Origin: Sporanaerobacter acetigenes DSM 13106
GTDB lineage: Bacteria; Bacillota; Clostridia; Tissierellales; Sporanaerobacteraceae
Reading direction: 5' to 3'
NCBI RefSeq assembly: GCF_900130025.1
Contig: NZ_FQXR01000015.1
Span: forward strand, 1-59,679
Length of the DNA stretch: 59,679 nucleotides
Shown: in pieces, positions 1-9,578 of the stretch
Numbering within the stretch: the stretch's first letter is position 1
Layout of the letters: the number at the start of each line of letters is the position of its first letter
Notes under the pieces: generated by a model
What the model saw: the letters and a program-made list of their open reading frames with translations, nothing else
Databases searched by the model: none
What the model was told of the DNA's origin: nothing
Translations under genes and position numbers: made by a program

Positions 1-273
<273 letters not shown>

Positions 274-361
274 AAGTTTTACCTGTCTTAATAATTTTTA
301 ATTAAACTCAAGGATTGTTTCACGCTGTTCAATTATCATGGTTCTTTTGAGTTGCTTTATT

Positions 362-390
362 AGTATATATCATTTCTTCGACTTTGTCAA
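362..390 (-). promoter_or_regulatory. rrn promoter, gene-proximal (P2)
   Basis: On the minus strand there is TTGACA (385-390), a 17-bp spacer and TATACT (362-367), about 90 bp before the 16S start. The right-hand rRNA operon has a promoter at nearly the same distance. Confidence 0.8.
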
Positions 391-426
391 TAGTTTTTTC
401 TTTGTCTTTTGCTGAGAACATTATTC

Positions 427-455
427 ATACTATCATCTTTAATATCTTTTGTCAA
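427..455 (-). promoter_or_regulatory. rrn promoter, distal (P1)
   Basis: The minus strand has TTGACA (450-455), a 17-bp spacer and a weaker -10, TAGTAT (427-432). With the proximal promoter it forms the tandem arrangement usual for rRNA operons. The 409-bp gene-free stretch 274-682 otherwise holds the rRNA leader (274-334, shared with the other operon) and the yyaC leader. Confidence 0.6.
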
Positions 456-584
456 CACATTTTTTATAACGAATAGAAAAATTCTACTTCAATACTTCAA
501 ATACACAGCTTTCCGTTAATAAGTTTCAAGAAAAGTTTCCTTAATTTTAAAACGTTTCAATAAAAACTTTTCGAAATGTATTTC

Positions 585-613
585 AAAGTTTAAAGTATTT
601 ATATTTAAACTTT
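585..613. repeat. Inverted repeat in yyaC leader
   Basis: Perfect 10-bp arms AAAGTTTAAA (585-594) and TTTAAACTTT (604-613) are separated by 9 nt, about 70 bp before yyaC. The surrounding 480-620 is rich in AAGTTTC/GAAA words. It could be an operator or a weak hairpin. No function is assigned. Confidence 0.4.
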
Positions 614-682
614 AGGTAATACTTCTAATATAGAATCCCCTTTAATAAAAATATTATTAATAAATCTATCAGGAGGATGGTT

Positions 683-1282
683 ATGAATTTAATTTCTAAT
701 ATTGACATTTCTTCAGTAGATTCCTATTCTCCACTAGCAATCTATGATTTTAGCAATCTTATTTATAGATATTTTGTAAAAGCAGAAATAGAAAATTATG
801 AAAATATAATAATACTTTGCATAGGTTCAGATCGTTCTACAGGAGATTCTCTTGGACCTTTGGTCGGATATAAACTAGAACCTATTTTATCTACATATGA
901 TAATATACGTGTTTTAGGAACTTTAAATAAACCTGTTCATGCAAAAAACTTAGAAGAAAAAATTGATTTTATACATACAGAATATATGGAACCTTTTGTG
1001 TTGGCCATAGATGCATCCCTTGGGAGATTTGATAAAGTGGGATATTTAAATATAAAAAATGGTCCACTAAAACCTGGCCTTGGTGTAAATAAAAAGCTTC
1101 CCGATATAGGGCATATAAGCATTACAGGAGTTGTGAATATAAGCGGTATGATGGAATATGTGGTTCTTCAAAACACTCGTCTTAGTTTAGTCATGAATAT
1201 GGCAGAGGTCATCTCTAAGAGTACTCATATAGCATTACATAGATATACTAGGGAAGAAAAAGAAAAAAAATCGAAATTTTGA
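683..1282 (+). CDS. yyaC: YyaC-like sporulation protein (DUF1256)
   Basis: A 199-residue protein of the YyaC family, which is related to the GPR spore protease and sits near oriC in Bacillus. The family block around residues 46-62 (CIGSDRSTGDSLGPLVG) is clear, followed by a conserved LAIDASLG segment. The AGGAGG at 671-676 ends 6 nt before the ATG at 683, whereas the ATG at 677 abuts it, so 683 is the start. It is transcribed alone and closed by a terminator. Its presence suggests the organism sporulates or descends from spore formers. The catalytic role of the family is poorly defined. Confidence 0.85.
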   Translation: MNLISNIDISSVDSYSPLAIYDFSNLIYRYFVKAEIENYENIIILCIGSDRSTGDSLGPLVGYKLEPILSTYDNIRVLGTLNKPVHAKNLEEKIDFIHTEYMEPFVLAIDASLGRFDKVGYLNIKNGPLKPGLGVNKKLPDIGHISITGVVNISGMMEYVVLQNTRLSLVMNMAEVISKSTHIALHRYTREEKEKKSKF

Positions 1283-1350
1283 ACTAATTGTGTTATAATG
1301 AAATTAATCAAAGACCTGTCCCTTTTAAATAAACAAAATATAATGATTGA

Positions 1351-1379
1351 CCTCAGGCAAATGCCTGAGGTTTTTGTTT
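1351..1379 (+). terminator. Rho-independent terminator of yyaC
   Basis: CCTCAGGC and GCCTGAGG form a stem at 1351-1370 with a 4-nt loop, followed by TTTTTGTTT on the plus strand. There is no U tract on the other strand, so it serves yyaC only. Confidence 0.85.
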
Positions 1380-1382
1380 GTT

Positions 1383-1634
1383 TTAAAATAAAGAACTGTA
1401 TTTTCTATTTCTAATTATCTCATCTATTTCATCAGCAGTTCTCCCATGGGCATTTATAAGAATAGCTCCTTTCCCATTTGATATATCAAATCCCATATTC
1501 ATGTTTACAAGAGCACTCATATATACTATAGCTTCTACATCACCATTGTCCATATCTACTATATCATATCCCATGTTCTCTAATTCATTTTTTAAATCTA
1601 TCAAACTCTCTTCTATTGCTATTTTTTTACCCAT
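1383..1634 (-). CDS. UPF0180 family protein (YkuS-like)
   Basis: This 83-residue cytoplasmic protein matches the UPF0180/YkuS family in length and layout: an N-terminal I.ESL.D...L...GYD segment, a central hydrophobic strand and a C-terminal GRTADEI helix. A strong AACCTCC complement (GGAGG) precedes the ATG at 1634. It lies 67 bp downstream of the DUF4446 gene and probably shares its transcript. No biochemical function is known for the family. Confidence 0.75.
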   Translation of the reverse strand: MGKKIAIEESLIDLKNELENMGYDIVDMDNGDVEAIVYMSALVNMNMGFDISNGKGAILINAHGRTADEIDEIIRNRKYSSLF

Positions 1635-1701
1635 AAAAAACCTCCTTGAGATTCTTTAAATAATATTGTCTACTCTAGGAGATTTTTTATGCATATGAAT
1701 T

Positions 1702-2202
1702 CTATTCTCTTCTAATTGCCCTATCTATAGCTTGCATTTCTTCTACAGAAAGAGCATATTTAGATTTCCCTTTGACAATTGGTTTAGTATAAGATGTGGA
1801 ATTTTCTCTTCCATAAATACTAGTCAAAATAAGCCCATTCAATTCATCGTCAAGAAGAGCAATTGAATAACTGAGTTCACTCCCTAAGTCTGCAAAGGCA
1901 TTATATCTTACAACTCCCACCCTTTGAATTGAAAATCTAAGTCTACTATCTAACTCTAAATATTGTTTTTCTAATTTATCACAATCTAATTTTATTTCAT
2001 CAACTTCTTTGAGAGTTTCTAAAATAAGCTGCTCTAAATTCACTCCATCTACATCTTTCACCAGTGCATTGTATTTTTCAGTAATGCGATTCATTCTAAA
2101 TTGTTCAACAATATAAAGTATCAAAAGAACAAAAAAAGCAACCGCCATCCCAATGATTATTTCTATATTATAGTTAATTATAATTTCTCTCATTTCTTGC
2201 AT
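1702..2202 (-). CDS. DUF4446 family membrane-anchored protein
   Basis: This 166-residue protein has one N-terminal transmembrane segment (about residues 14-33), a coiled-coil-prone stretch (residues 35-95), then the typical DUF4446 core with QRVGVVRYNAFADLG and SYSIALLDD. The family is common near the origin of Clostridia and has no established role. GGAAGGG lies 6 nt before the start. The start is only 15 bp after the cysteine-desulfurase-like gene, so the two are probably cotranscribed. Confidence 0.8.
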   Translation of the reverse strand: MQEMREIIINYNIEIIIGMAVAFFVLLILYIVEQFRMNRITEKYNALVKDVDGVNLEQLILETLKEVDEIKLDCDKLEKQYLELDSRLRFSIQRVGVVRYNAFADLGSELSYSIALLDDELNGLILTSIYGRENSTSYTKPIVKGKSKYALSVEEMQAIDRAIRRE

Positions 2203-2217
2203 ATATTTCCCTTCCTT

Positions 2218-3360
2218 TTAGATATCTTCCGAAATACATTTAATAGCTTTTATACCTTGTTCTATCTCTTCATGAGTATTAAATAATCCAAAACTAAAAC
2301 GTATTACACCTTGTTCAAATGTTCCTATAGTCTTATGAGCCAATGGAGCACAATGAAGTCCTGACCTCACACAAATATCATATTCTTCATCTAATATATA
2401 ACTTATTTCAGATGAATCTTCATACCTTATATTTATAGGAACCACAGCTCCTTGCTCATTTATATCTAAGGGACCATAAATTTTAACACCATCTATTTTT
2501 AAAAGCTCTTCTATAAAATGCCGTGTCAATTCTTCTTCATGTCTCCTAATATTTGCAATGTCTCTATCTAAAATATACCTAACCCCTTCGCCCAAACCTA
2601 TGATTCCAGGAGCATTTGGGGTTCCACTTTCATATTTATCTGGCAATATATCTGGTTGATACAATGAATCTGAACTACTGCCAGTACCACCTTCCTTTAA
2701 TTCTTTAAGCTCAATTCCTTCTCTTATATAAAGTCCGCCTGTACCTTGTGGCCCTAACAATCCCTTATGCCCTGGAAAAGCTAACAAATCAATATTCATT
2801 TCCTCCACATCAATATCATATACTCCAGCTGATTGAGCACCATCTACCATATATATAATTCCATGTTTTTTGGCTATTTCCCCAATTTCTCTTATAGGCA
2901 TAATAGTTCCTGTAAGATTAGAAACATGCGTTGTAATTATCATTTTAGTATTTTTCTTGATAGAATTTTCTATTTCTAAAGGATTTATTCTACCTTTTGA
3001 ATCACCTTTTATAATAGTAGTTTCAACCCCGTTTTTTTCCAAAGCCTTGAGTGGTCGAAGTACTGAATTGTGTTCCATTGAAGTTGTTATGACATGGTCC
3101 CCTGGAATTAATAGTCCCTTTATCCCTAAATTTAAGCTATCAGTACAATTGTAGGTAAATATTATATCCATTGGATTTTTTATATTAAACAAATTTGAAA
3201 TTGCTTCTCTAGTCTCATAAATTCCTCTACCAGCTTTTAAAGCCAACTTGTGTCCTGATCTTCCTGGGTTAGCACCATAATTTTTCATAACGTTAAAAAC
3301 ACTTTCATATACTGTTTCTGGCTTAGGAAAAGAAGTAGCTGCATTGTCAAAATAAATCAT
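2218..3360 (-). CDS. Class V aminotransferase / cysteine desulfurase-like
   Basis: A 380-residue PLP enzyme of the NifS/SufS-like group, which removes sulfur (or selenium) from cysteine (selenocysteine). Visible landmarks are N-terminal YFDNAATSFPKP, the PLP lysine in FPGHKG (K199) and the mobile-loop cysteine in RSGLHCAPLAHKT (C337). GGGGGTG precedes the ATG at 3360; the longer reading frame from 3387 has no ribosome site. It sits directly downstream of the MoCo cytidylyltransferase of the purine operon, beyond a terminator. It might supply the terminal sulfur or selenium for the molybdenum hydroxylase. That link is inference; general Fe-S or thiolation work is an alternative. Confidence 0.85.
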   Translation of the reverse strand: MIYFDNAATSFPKPETVYESVFNVMKNYGANPGRSGHKLALKAGRGIYETREAISNLFNIKNPMDIIFTYNCTDSLNLGIKGLLIPGDHVITTSMEHNSVLRPLKALEKNGVETTIIKGDSKGRINPLEIENSIKKNTKMIITTHVSNLTGTIMPIREIGEIAKKHGIIYMVDGAQSAGVYDIDVEEMNIDLLAFPGHKGLLGPQGTGGLYIREGIELKELKEGGTGSSSDSLYQPDILPDKYESGTPNAPGIIGLGEGVRYILDRDIANIRRHEEELTRHFIEELLKIDGVKIYGPLDINEQGAVVPINIRYEDSSEISYILDEEYDICVRSGLHCAPLAHKTIGTFEQGVIRFSFGLFNTHEEIEQGIKAIKCISEDI

Positions 3361-3391
3361 TTTTTCACCCCCAAGATGAATAATCATTTTT

Positions 3392-3400
3392 ATTATACCA
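3392..3400 (-). promoter_or_regulatory. Extended -10 promoter for the cysteine desulfurase gene
   Basis: The minus strand reads TGG-TATAAT at 3400-3392, an extended -10, in the short gap between the upstream terminator and the gene start. No good -35 is visible. Confidence 0.45.
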
Positions 3401-3433
3401 TATTATATGCTATTGAAACTTTAATTTTAAAGA

Positions 3434-3464
3434 TAAAAAACAGCTAAAAATAAATTTTAGCTGT
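3434..3464 (-). terminator. Terminator at the end of the mocA transcript
   Basis: ACAGCTAAAA (3440-3449) and TTTTAGCTGT (3455-3464) form a perfect 10-bp stem, with TTTTTT following on the minus strand. It overlaps the mocA stop codon and marks the end of the purine/molybdenum transcript. Confidence 0.85.
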
Positions 3465-4059
3465 CTTCATTAAAAACCTTTTTAATTATATTCTTCATAT
3501 TTTCGTAACTCATGGAGGTATCTATATCTAGTCCAATTCTTTCATTTTCAATATATATTTGCCTTATCAAATATGGATACTTTTCCATAACCAATCGTCC
3601 ACCTATATCTCCTTCTATTTTTAACAAATCCCCTTTAAATACAGAAGGAAATATAGTAGGATTTCCCCTATTGTTTCCATAACAAGGTACAATGATATTT
3701 TGAGGTGTATTCCTGTATTCAAACAACAATTTATTTATAGTTGAACTATCTAAAAATGGTTGATCTCCAACTAAAAACATAAACGCTTCCGAATTTATAT
3801 TTGAATGCATAATTCCCAATTTTAACGATTCACTTTGTCCAAGATAAGCTTTTTCATTATAGACAGTTTTAATTCCATGTTTTTCTCCTATTTTACCCAC
3901 TTCTTCACTTCTAAATATAAGTAGGACCTCATCTAATTCAGATTTTTTTACTTCTTTAATTAATTTTTCAATTATATATTCTTTATCCACTTTTAATAAA
4001 AGCTTATCTTTTTTCATTCTAAAAGAAAAACCTGAAGCAAGTATTATACCTGTAATCAT
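3457..4059 (-). CDS. mocA: MobA/MocA-like molybdenum cofactor cytidylyltransferase
   Basis: A 200-residue nucleotidyltransferase of the MobA-like NTP transferase family. The N-terminal nucleotide loop is ILASGFSFRMKKDKLLL, and VGDQPFLD (near residue 105) is the metal/nucleotide aspartate motif. Family members next to xanthine-dehydrogenase-type genes usually attach CMP to molybdopterin, giving the MCD form that these hydroxylases need. GGAGGAG sits 6 nt before the ATG at 4059; an upstream in-frame ATG at 4074 lies within that ribosome site. It follows the chemoreceptor gene by 15 bp in the same operon, consistent with cofactor maturation for the hydroxylase at 7.3-10.9 kb. Confidence 0.85.
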   Translation of the reverse strand: MITGIILASGFSFRMKKDKLLLKVDKEYIIEKLIKEVKKSELDEVLLIFRSEEVGKIGEKHGIKTVYNEKAYLGQSESLKLGIMHSNINSEAFMFLVGDQPFLDSSTINKLLFEYRNTPQNIIVPCYGNNRGNPTIFPSVFKGDLLKIEGDIGGRLVMEKYPYLIRQIYIENERIGLDIDTSMSYENMKNIIKKVFNEDS

Positions 4060-4074
4060 GCGAAACTCCTCCAT

Positions 4075-5574
4075 TTACATCCTATTCATGAGAGTTTCTA
4101 GTGACAATCCTATTTCATATAATCCGCCTTTTTCATCTCCAATAGCCAAAAATTTAAACATTTTCCCATCTTCTACTCTTCTCTTTATAGGGGTCACCAC
4201 ATGTTCATTAGTTCCCTCTCCCACAGATTTAAGCGATCTATCTGCTTCATATAAATTTAGTCCAAGGCCTTGTTCTTCATTTGTATAAACTACAACTCCA
4301 TTAGAATCTGTGATATAAATAGCATCTATTCCTCTTTCTTCTAATAAACTGTTTATAAATCGATCATCTATATTATCTACATTTTTTATTTTATCCCTTA
4401 TATAAATAGCTTCTTTGTACATCTTATCTTCCATAATATCCCCAGCAACATATTGTTGCATCTTATTTACATCCTCTTTAAGCTTGTCGATTATCTGAGA
4501 TAAATAGCTTGCTCTACTATTTTGTTCTAATATTTGACTGTTGGTTTCATCCATATGATTTGATATTTCCTTAGAAAATTCAGTGATACTTTCTATGTTT
4601 TTAGCTATGTCTATAATATATTCATTATTTTCCCTAGAAACATCTTTTATATCTTCTAAACTATCTTTACCTATATTCAAATTTTCAACTATATTTCCTA
4701 AACTCTCATTAGAGTTTTCAACTACAGTACAACTTTCTTCTATATATTTTTCTTCTTCCTCTATGGAACTAACTATTGTATTTATTTCATCTCTCAAAGT
4801 ATAAATAACCTCTTCAATCTTCGAAGATACTTCCTCTGTACTCTTTGCAAGTTTTCCTACTTCTGTTGCAACTACACTAAACCCTTTTCCGTATTCTCCA
4901 GCTCTTGCTGCTTCTATGGAAGCATTTAATGAAAGCATATTTATTTCTTTGGAAATACTATTTATCATATCAGTAAATTCTACAATTTCATCAGAATATT
5001 TTTTTAGTTTCCCTACTTGCTGAGAAGAATTTTGAGCTAATCCCTTTGATGAATTAATTCTCTTTTCAATATAGTTCATTGATTCTAACCCTTCTTGAAC
5101 TGCAGTTATTGAATTTGAAATAAATTTAATTTTTTCATTTATATTAGTATTTATATCATTTAAAGTTGAACAAACTTTGTTTGAAATATCACTGGTTTCT
5201 TTAAGCATATTGAACTGATTTAAAGCATTTGTATCAGCTATTTCTATGAAAGAAGAAATATTTTCTGTGGAAGATAAACTCTCTTCTGATACTTTATCTA
5301 AGGTTTCACATAGACAAAATATTTCGGTAGAAGCCTCAATTTGGGTCTTTATATTTTCTTTATTGTCTTTTTCTAAATAGTTTTTTAGTTCATTTATATT
5401 TCCTTTTTCTTTTTTCTTATTTATAGTTTCAATCAAATAAGATAAAAATAATGATATAAATCCTATACAAATTATATTTAAGTAGATATTTTTAACAAAA
5501 ATATTTATTACATAACCTATACCCATAAAAATAAATATTGTTAAATACAAAAATAATTTATACTTTTTTTTCAT
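4075..5574 (-). CDS. Methyl-accepting chemotaxis protein with C-terminal sensor
   Basis: This 499-residue chemoreceptor has two closely spaced N-terminal transmembrane segments (about residues 6-25 and 31-48) with almost no extracellular loop. A cytoplasmic signalling domain follows, with the hairpin-tip block [20 protein letters not shown]. After it comes an unusual C-terminal domain (about residues 385-499) containing [20 protein letters not shown], which resembles a Cache/PAS-like ligand fold. Sensing would therefore be cytoplasmic. It is embedded in the purine operon, 22 bp after adenine deaminase, so it may respond to an intracellular purine or to energy state; that is inference. No cheA or cheW is present in the window. 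Confidence 0.85.
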   Translation of the reverse strand: MKKKYKLFLYLTIFIFMGIGYVINIFVKNIYLNIICIGFISLFLSYLIETINKKKEKGNINELKNYLEKDNKENIKTQIEASTEIFCLCETLDKVSEESLSSTENISSFIEIADTNALNQFNMLKETSDISNKVCSTLNDINTNINEKIKFISNSITAVQEGLESMNYIEKRINSSKGLAQNSSQQVGKLKKYSDEIVEFTDMINSISKEINMLSLNASIEAARAGEYGKGFSVVATEVGKLAKSTEEVSSKIEEVIYTLRDEINTIVSSIEEEEKYIEESCTVVENSNESLGNIVENLNIGKDSLEDIKDVSRENNEYIIDIAKNIESITEFSKEISNHMDETNSQILEQNSRASYLSQIIDKLKEDVNKMQQYVAGDIMEDKMYKEAIYIRDKIKNVDNIDDRFINSLLEERGIDAIYITDSNGVVVYTNEEQGLGLNLYEADRSLKSVGEGTNEHVVTPIKRRVEDGKMFKFLAIGDEKGGLYEIGLSLETLMNRM

Positions 5575-5596
5575 TCCAATCCCCCCAAGATTAATT

Positions 5597-7315
5597 CTAA
5601 ATAGAAATATCTATGAATTTAAATTCATTTACATGAAACAGTCCTAAATCTGTAACTTTTAGCTCTGGTATAACTGGAAGTGCAATAAAAGCTAATGTCA
5701 TAAATGGATCCATTTCTCTATTAACTTTAAATTTATCATAAGCAATATCTAGCATTTCTTTTAATGAATTATTTACAACCTCAAGAGGTTCTTTTGACAT
5801 GAGTCCAGCAATGGACAGTGGAAGACTTTTAAGTACCTCCCCATTAGAAACTATAGTTATCCCTCCACCTATTCTTTCAATTTCCTCTATAGCCACAATC
5901 ATATCAAAATCACTATCACCTATGACTATTATATTGTGTGAATCATGAGCTATGGTAGAGGCAATGGCACCTCCTTTTAGTCCAAAATTTTCAACTAAAC
6001 CTAAGCCAATATTTCCAGTTGCCTTGTGTCTTTCTATAACAGCAACTTTTAAAATATCCTCATTGCCATATTCAAATTTTCCATCTTTAACTTGAACTAT
6101 TTTTTCTTCTTTTTCAGTAAATAAACTATGAGGATTTAACTTTATGACATTCACTTTATTTGATTTAAGTTCTATCTCAAAATCTTTTAAAGAAACACCT
6201 TTTACATTGATTGAGTTTTCAACTGTACTAATACTTGATGGTATAACTTTAAATAATGGCTTTTTATTTTCCCCCACTATATTACCATTTTTAAATACTT
6301 TTAATATATTAAGATCTCTTAAATTGTCAACAACTACTAGATCTGCCACATATCCTGGTGCTATAGCTCCTCTATCTCTTAAGCCATAACATTCTGCTCC
6401 ATTTAATGTAGCCATTTTTATAGCATCTATTGGGTCTATCCCATTTTTAATTGCAAGTCTAATATTGTGATCTATATGTCCATCTTTAAGAATGTCTTCT
6501 GGATGCTTATCATCAGTACAGAATAAACATCTTCTCAAATTGTCCTTATTTACTGCTTTTATCAGTTCACTTAAATTTCTGGCTGCTGACCCTTCTCTTA
6601 TGAGTACATACATTCCAAGCCTAAGTCTATCCTCTATTTCCTTTAAAGTAGAACATTCATGTTCTGTAGATACTCCTGCTACTACATAAGCATTTAACTC
6701 TTTGTCGCTAATCATTGGTCCATGCCCATCTATTTTTTTATTTTCTGCTATGAGTATCTTTTCAATTATTTCTTCATCTCCATTTATAACTCCTGGATAA
6801 TTCATCATCTCTCCCAATCCTAATACCCTTTTCTCATCTATCATTTCACTTAACTCTTTGTGCGAAAGATTAGCTCCAGAATTCTCAAAAGGAGTAGCAG
6901 GAACACAGCTAGGCAACATTATATATACATCTAGAGGTAAATTTTCGCTATCATTTAAAATATATTTTATTCCGTCTATTCCCTTTACATTAGCTATCTC
7001 ATGGGGATCTGCTATTATTGTAGTTGTTCCCCTTGGTACAATAGCCTTAGCAAATTCACCAGGACTCACCATAGAAGATTCAATGTGAACATGACCATCT
7101 ATAAAGCCTGGACATAGGTATGCACCTTTCAAATTCATTTCTTCCATTCCGTCATATTCGCCAATCCCAACAATTTTGCCATTATCTACAGCTACATCTC
7201 CTTTAACTATTTCACTGGTGAATACATTCACTATTGAACAATTTTTTAAAACTAATTCTGCCTTTTCATTCCCATTAGCTATATTTATCATCTTTTTTAG
7301 CTCTTCCTTCTCCAT
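5597..7315 (-). CDS. ade: Adenine deaminase (canonical paralogue)
   Basis: A 572-residue amidohydrolase of the AdeC type, converting adenine to hypoxanthine and ammonia. The full canonical signature is present: metal HxH in [13 protein letters not shown] (H75, H77), [21 protein letters not shown] (E169), DGHGP (H198), TEHEC (H219), REGSAARN and CTDDKHPED. The C-terminal adenine-deaminase domain has the [10 protein letters not shown] block. The length is normal for the family. It starts 3 bp after the smaller Mo subunit gene, so it is tightly coupled with hypoxanthine oxidation. A second, divergent paralogue lies at 12535-14352. Confidence 0.93.
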   Translation of the reverse strand: MEKEELKKMINIANGNEKAELVLKNCSIVNVFTSEIVKGDVAVDNGKIVGIGEYDGMEEMNLKGAYLCPGFIDGHVHIESSMVSPGEFAKAIVPRGTTTIIADPHEIANVKGIDGIKYILNDSENLPLDVYIMLPSCVPATPFENSGANLSHKELSEMIDEKRVLGLGEMMNYPGVINGDEEIIEKILIAENKKIDGHGPMISDKELNAYVVAGVSTEHECSTLKEIEDRLRLGMYVLIREGSAARNLSELIKAVNKDNLRRCLFCTDDKHPEDILKDGHIDHNIRLAIKNGIDPIDAIKMATLNGAECYGLRDRGAIAPGYVADLVVVDNLRDLNILKVFKNGNIVGENKKPLFKVIPSSISTVENSINVKGVSLKDFEIELKSNKVNVIKLNPHSLFTEKEEKIVQVKDGKFEYGNEDILKVAVIERHKATGNIGLGLVENFGLKGGAIASTIAHDSHNIIVIGDSDFDMIVAIEEIERIGGGITIVSNGEVLKSLPLSIAGLMSKEPLEVVNNSLKEMLDIAYDKFKVNREMDPFMTLAFIALPVIPELKVTDLGLFHVNEFKFIDISI

Positions 7316-7317
7316 TT

Positions 7318-8313
7318 CTAATCCTCCTCTTTTACTTTAGTATTAAGTGCCTTGACAATCTTTTCTGGTGTAACAGGCAGTTCAGTAAACCTCACTCCTA
7401 TAGCATTATAAATAGCATTTAATATAGCTGGTGCAATAGGTATCATAACTGGCTCCCCTATACCCTTAGCTCCATAAGGAGCAGTTGTTTCTGGATCTTC
7501 TATTATAATCTTTTCAAAATCTATCATATCCATAGCAGTTGGTATAAGATATCTAGAAAACTTGTTGTTCATAATTCTCCCATTTTTAAGTTTCAAGTCT
7601 TCCAATAGCGCATATCCTAAAGCCATGGCAAATCCTCCATCCATTTGACCTTCTATCAATTTTGGATTTATAGCTTTCCCCACATCCTGAGCAAAAACAC
7701 TATCTAATACTTCAACTTTGCCAGTTAGTGTATCTACTTCAACTTCAACTGCACAAGCATTGAAAGTGTAAGGCCAATATGGTGCCCCCAGTCCAGTATC
7801 TGGATCCATTTGTACTGTTTGAGCAATAAAAGTGCCTTCAGCTTCAACAATATTGTCCTTATAAATTTTGCCTAATTCTTTAAGGAAAACCTGCTTTCTA
7901 GGAAAAGTTTTCATAAATACTTTTCCTTTTTTTATATCTAAACCTATTGTAGAATTTAGTTCCAATTCAATTTTAGCACATTTAAATATTTTTTCCTTGA
8001 AATTTTCACATGCAATTTTTATTGCATTTCCCGTATTGTAAGTCTGTCTACTAGCCGCTGCAGTACCTGAATCAGGAGAAATGTTTGTATCTTCACTAAA
8101 AAGAAGTATGTCCTCAATCTCTAATCCCAAAGTTTCTGCGGCAATTTGCGTCATAACAGTCTTTGCTCCTTGTCCTACCTCAGTGGCTACTACAAATATT
8201 CCTACTTTCCCATCTTCCATAAGTCTAACTTTAGCTTTAGACACATCTGGAAAACCATTGCCATATCCAGTTCCATAAATAGATAGACCAAGTCCTACAC
8301 CTCTTTTTTTCAC
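7318..8313 (-). CDS. Molybdenum hydroxylase, C-terminal Mo-binding subunit (split)
   Basis: This 331-residue protein equals the C-terminal half of a xanthine-dehydrogenase large subunit. It holds GLSIYGTGYGNG, VATEVGQGAKTV, the TAAASRQTYNTGNA segment and the C-terminal GAKGIGEP motif carrying the catalytic glutamate. It starts at GTG overlapping the TGA of the preceding gene (GTGA), with a GGGGGG ribosome site 6 nt upstream, so translation is coupled. The layout matches the medium Mo subunit of the four-subunit nicotinate dehydrogenase described from Eubacterium barkeri. In this context hypoxanthine or another purine is the likely substrate. Confidence 0.88.
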   Translation of the reverse strand: MKKRGVGLGLSIYGTGYGNGFPDVSKAKVRLMEDGKVGIFVVATEVGQGAKTVMTQIAAETLGLEIEDILLFSEDTNISPDSGTAAASRQTYNTGNAIKIACENFKEKIFKCAKIELELNSTIGLDIKKGKVFMKTFPRKQVFLKELGKIYKDNIVEAEGTFIAQTVQMDPDTGLGAPYWPYTFNACAVEVEVDTLTGKVEVLDSVFAQDVGKAINPKLIEGQMDGGFAMALGYALLEDLKLKNGRIMNNKFSRYLIPTAMDMIDFEKIIIEDPETTAPYGAKGIGEPVMIPIAPAILNAIYNAIGVRFTELPVTPEKIVKALNTKVKEED

Positions 8314-9578
8314 TTTAATCCCCCCTCAAATCTCTTCATGAAATTGAACTTTTCTACAACTTCATTTAAGCAAATATCTAGTGGTACACTTTCTGTGAGT
8401 ATTTGCCCTGTAGCAATTTCAGAACCCTTTCTAATTATATTTTTCATTCTTATATCCACAGGATCAAATCCCAATTTTTCTGCCAACATATCCATTTGTT
8501 GTTCATGGGCAACGGGAACTTGTGTAGCACCAAATCCTCTCATAGCTCCAGCAAAAGGATTGTTGGTATACACAGCAATGCTATCAACTTTTACATTTGG
8601 TATATAATAAGGTCCAGTAGCATGAACTCCTGCTTTCCGTAGTACATTAAAAGCCCAAGATGCATAGGCTCCAGTATCTCCTATGATTTCCGCCTCCATA
8701 GCTTGCAAATACCCATTTTTATCTGCCCCTGTCTTGTATTTCATAACCATTGCATGACGTTTTGAATGAGCAACAAAAGATTCTTCTCTTGAATATACTG
8801 CTTTTACAGGCCTTTTCAATGTCATGGCAGCCAATGCAAGATGTATTTGAAGTGAAATATCTTCCCTTCCCCCAAAAGCCCCTCCAACATTTGTATTTAC
8901 AATTCTTACCTTTTCTTCAGAAAGATTTAGTGTACTTACAACCTCTTCTTTGTCATAATGAGGGTATTGAGTAGCTACATATATGGTTATAACTCCATTC
9001 TCATCAATCATACCTACCCCTGCTTCTGTTTGCAAAAAAGCATGTTCTACTGAATTAACTTTATAAGTTTCTTCCACTACAATATAACTATTTTTAAATC
9101 CTTCTTCTATATCACCTTTTCTCAATTTATAATGATAAATTATATTTGAATCCCCATGAACTTTTGGAGAATTTTTTCCCATTCCCAATATTGGATCAAA
9201 TACCCCTTCCAAATCCTCATATTCCACCTTAACTTTTTTAAGCCCTTCTATACAAGCCTTTTCACTAACTCCTACTACAAATGCAATAGGATCTCCTATC
9301 CTTCTAACCTTTTCACTACAAAAAACTTCTTGATCCTTAAGCACTACTCCATGACAATTGTTTGGCACATCTTTAGAAGTAAATATCTTGACTACTCCAT
9401 CTACCTTCTCCGCTTCACTTGTATCTACTTTTATATATGCATGTGGTTTATCTGATCTTAAAGTCTTTCCATAAAGCATATTTTCCATATAAATATCCTG
9501 AGGATACATAGCTTTTCCTGTAACCTTCCCCAAAGCATCTCTTCTAATAATGTTTTTCCCTACAATATCAAAACTCAT
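8310..9578 (-). CDS. Molybdenum hydroxylase, N-terminal Mo-binding subunit (split)
   Basis: A 422-residue protein equal to the N-terminal part of the large subunit: the ald_Xan_dh_C hammerhead domain (SFDIVGKNIIRRDALGKVTG), then the Mo-binding domain with GGAFGGRED and AMRGFGATQVP. The family's large subunit is normally about 750-800 residues in one chain; here it stops after FERF-type sequence RFEGGLK and the next gene continues it. GGAGGGGGAG lies 7 nt before the ATG at 9578, which overlaps the Fe-S gene by 11 bp. Upstream in-frame starts lack a site. It should bind the cofactor together with the 7318-8313 product. Confidence 0.88.
   Translation of the reverse strand: MSFDIVGKNIIRRDALGKVTGKAMYPQDIYMENMLYGKTLRSDKPHAYIKVDTSEAEKVDGVVKIFTSKDVPNNCHGVVLKDQEVFCSEKVRRIGDPIAFVVGVSEKACIEGLKKVKVEYEDLEGVFDPILGMGKNSPKVHGDSNIIYHYKLRKGDIEEGFKNSYIVVEETYKVNSVEHAFLQTEAGVGMIDENGVITIYVATQYPHYDKEEVVSTLNLSEEKVRIVNTNVGGAFGGREDISLQIHLALAAMTLKRPVKAVYSREESFVAHSKRHAMVMKYKTGADKNGYLQAMEAEIIGDTGAYASWAFNVLRKAGVHATGPYYIPNVKVDSIAVYTNNPFAGAMRGFGATQVPVAHEQQMDMLAEKLGFDPVDIRMKNIIRKGSEIATGQILTESVPLDICLNEVVEKFNFMKRFEGGLK

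Noticed and set aside
311-334. Second parS site in the rRNA leader
   Set aside because: GATTGTTTCACGCTGTTC shares only half of the parS palindrome and occurs in both rrn leaders as part of the leader itself.
8300-8335. Frameshift pseudogene in the Mo subunit
   Set aside because: The second frame has its own ribosome site and coupled GTG, both halves are intact at all motifs, and a natural precedent with the same split exists. A read-level check is still advisable.
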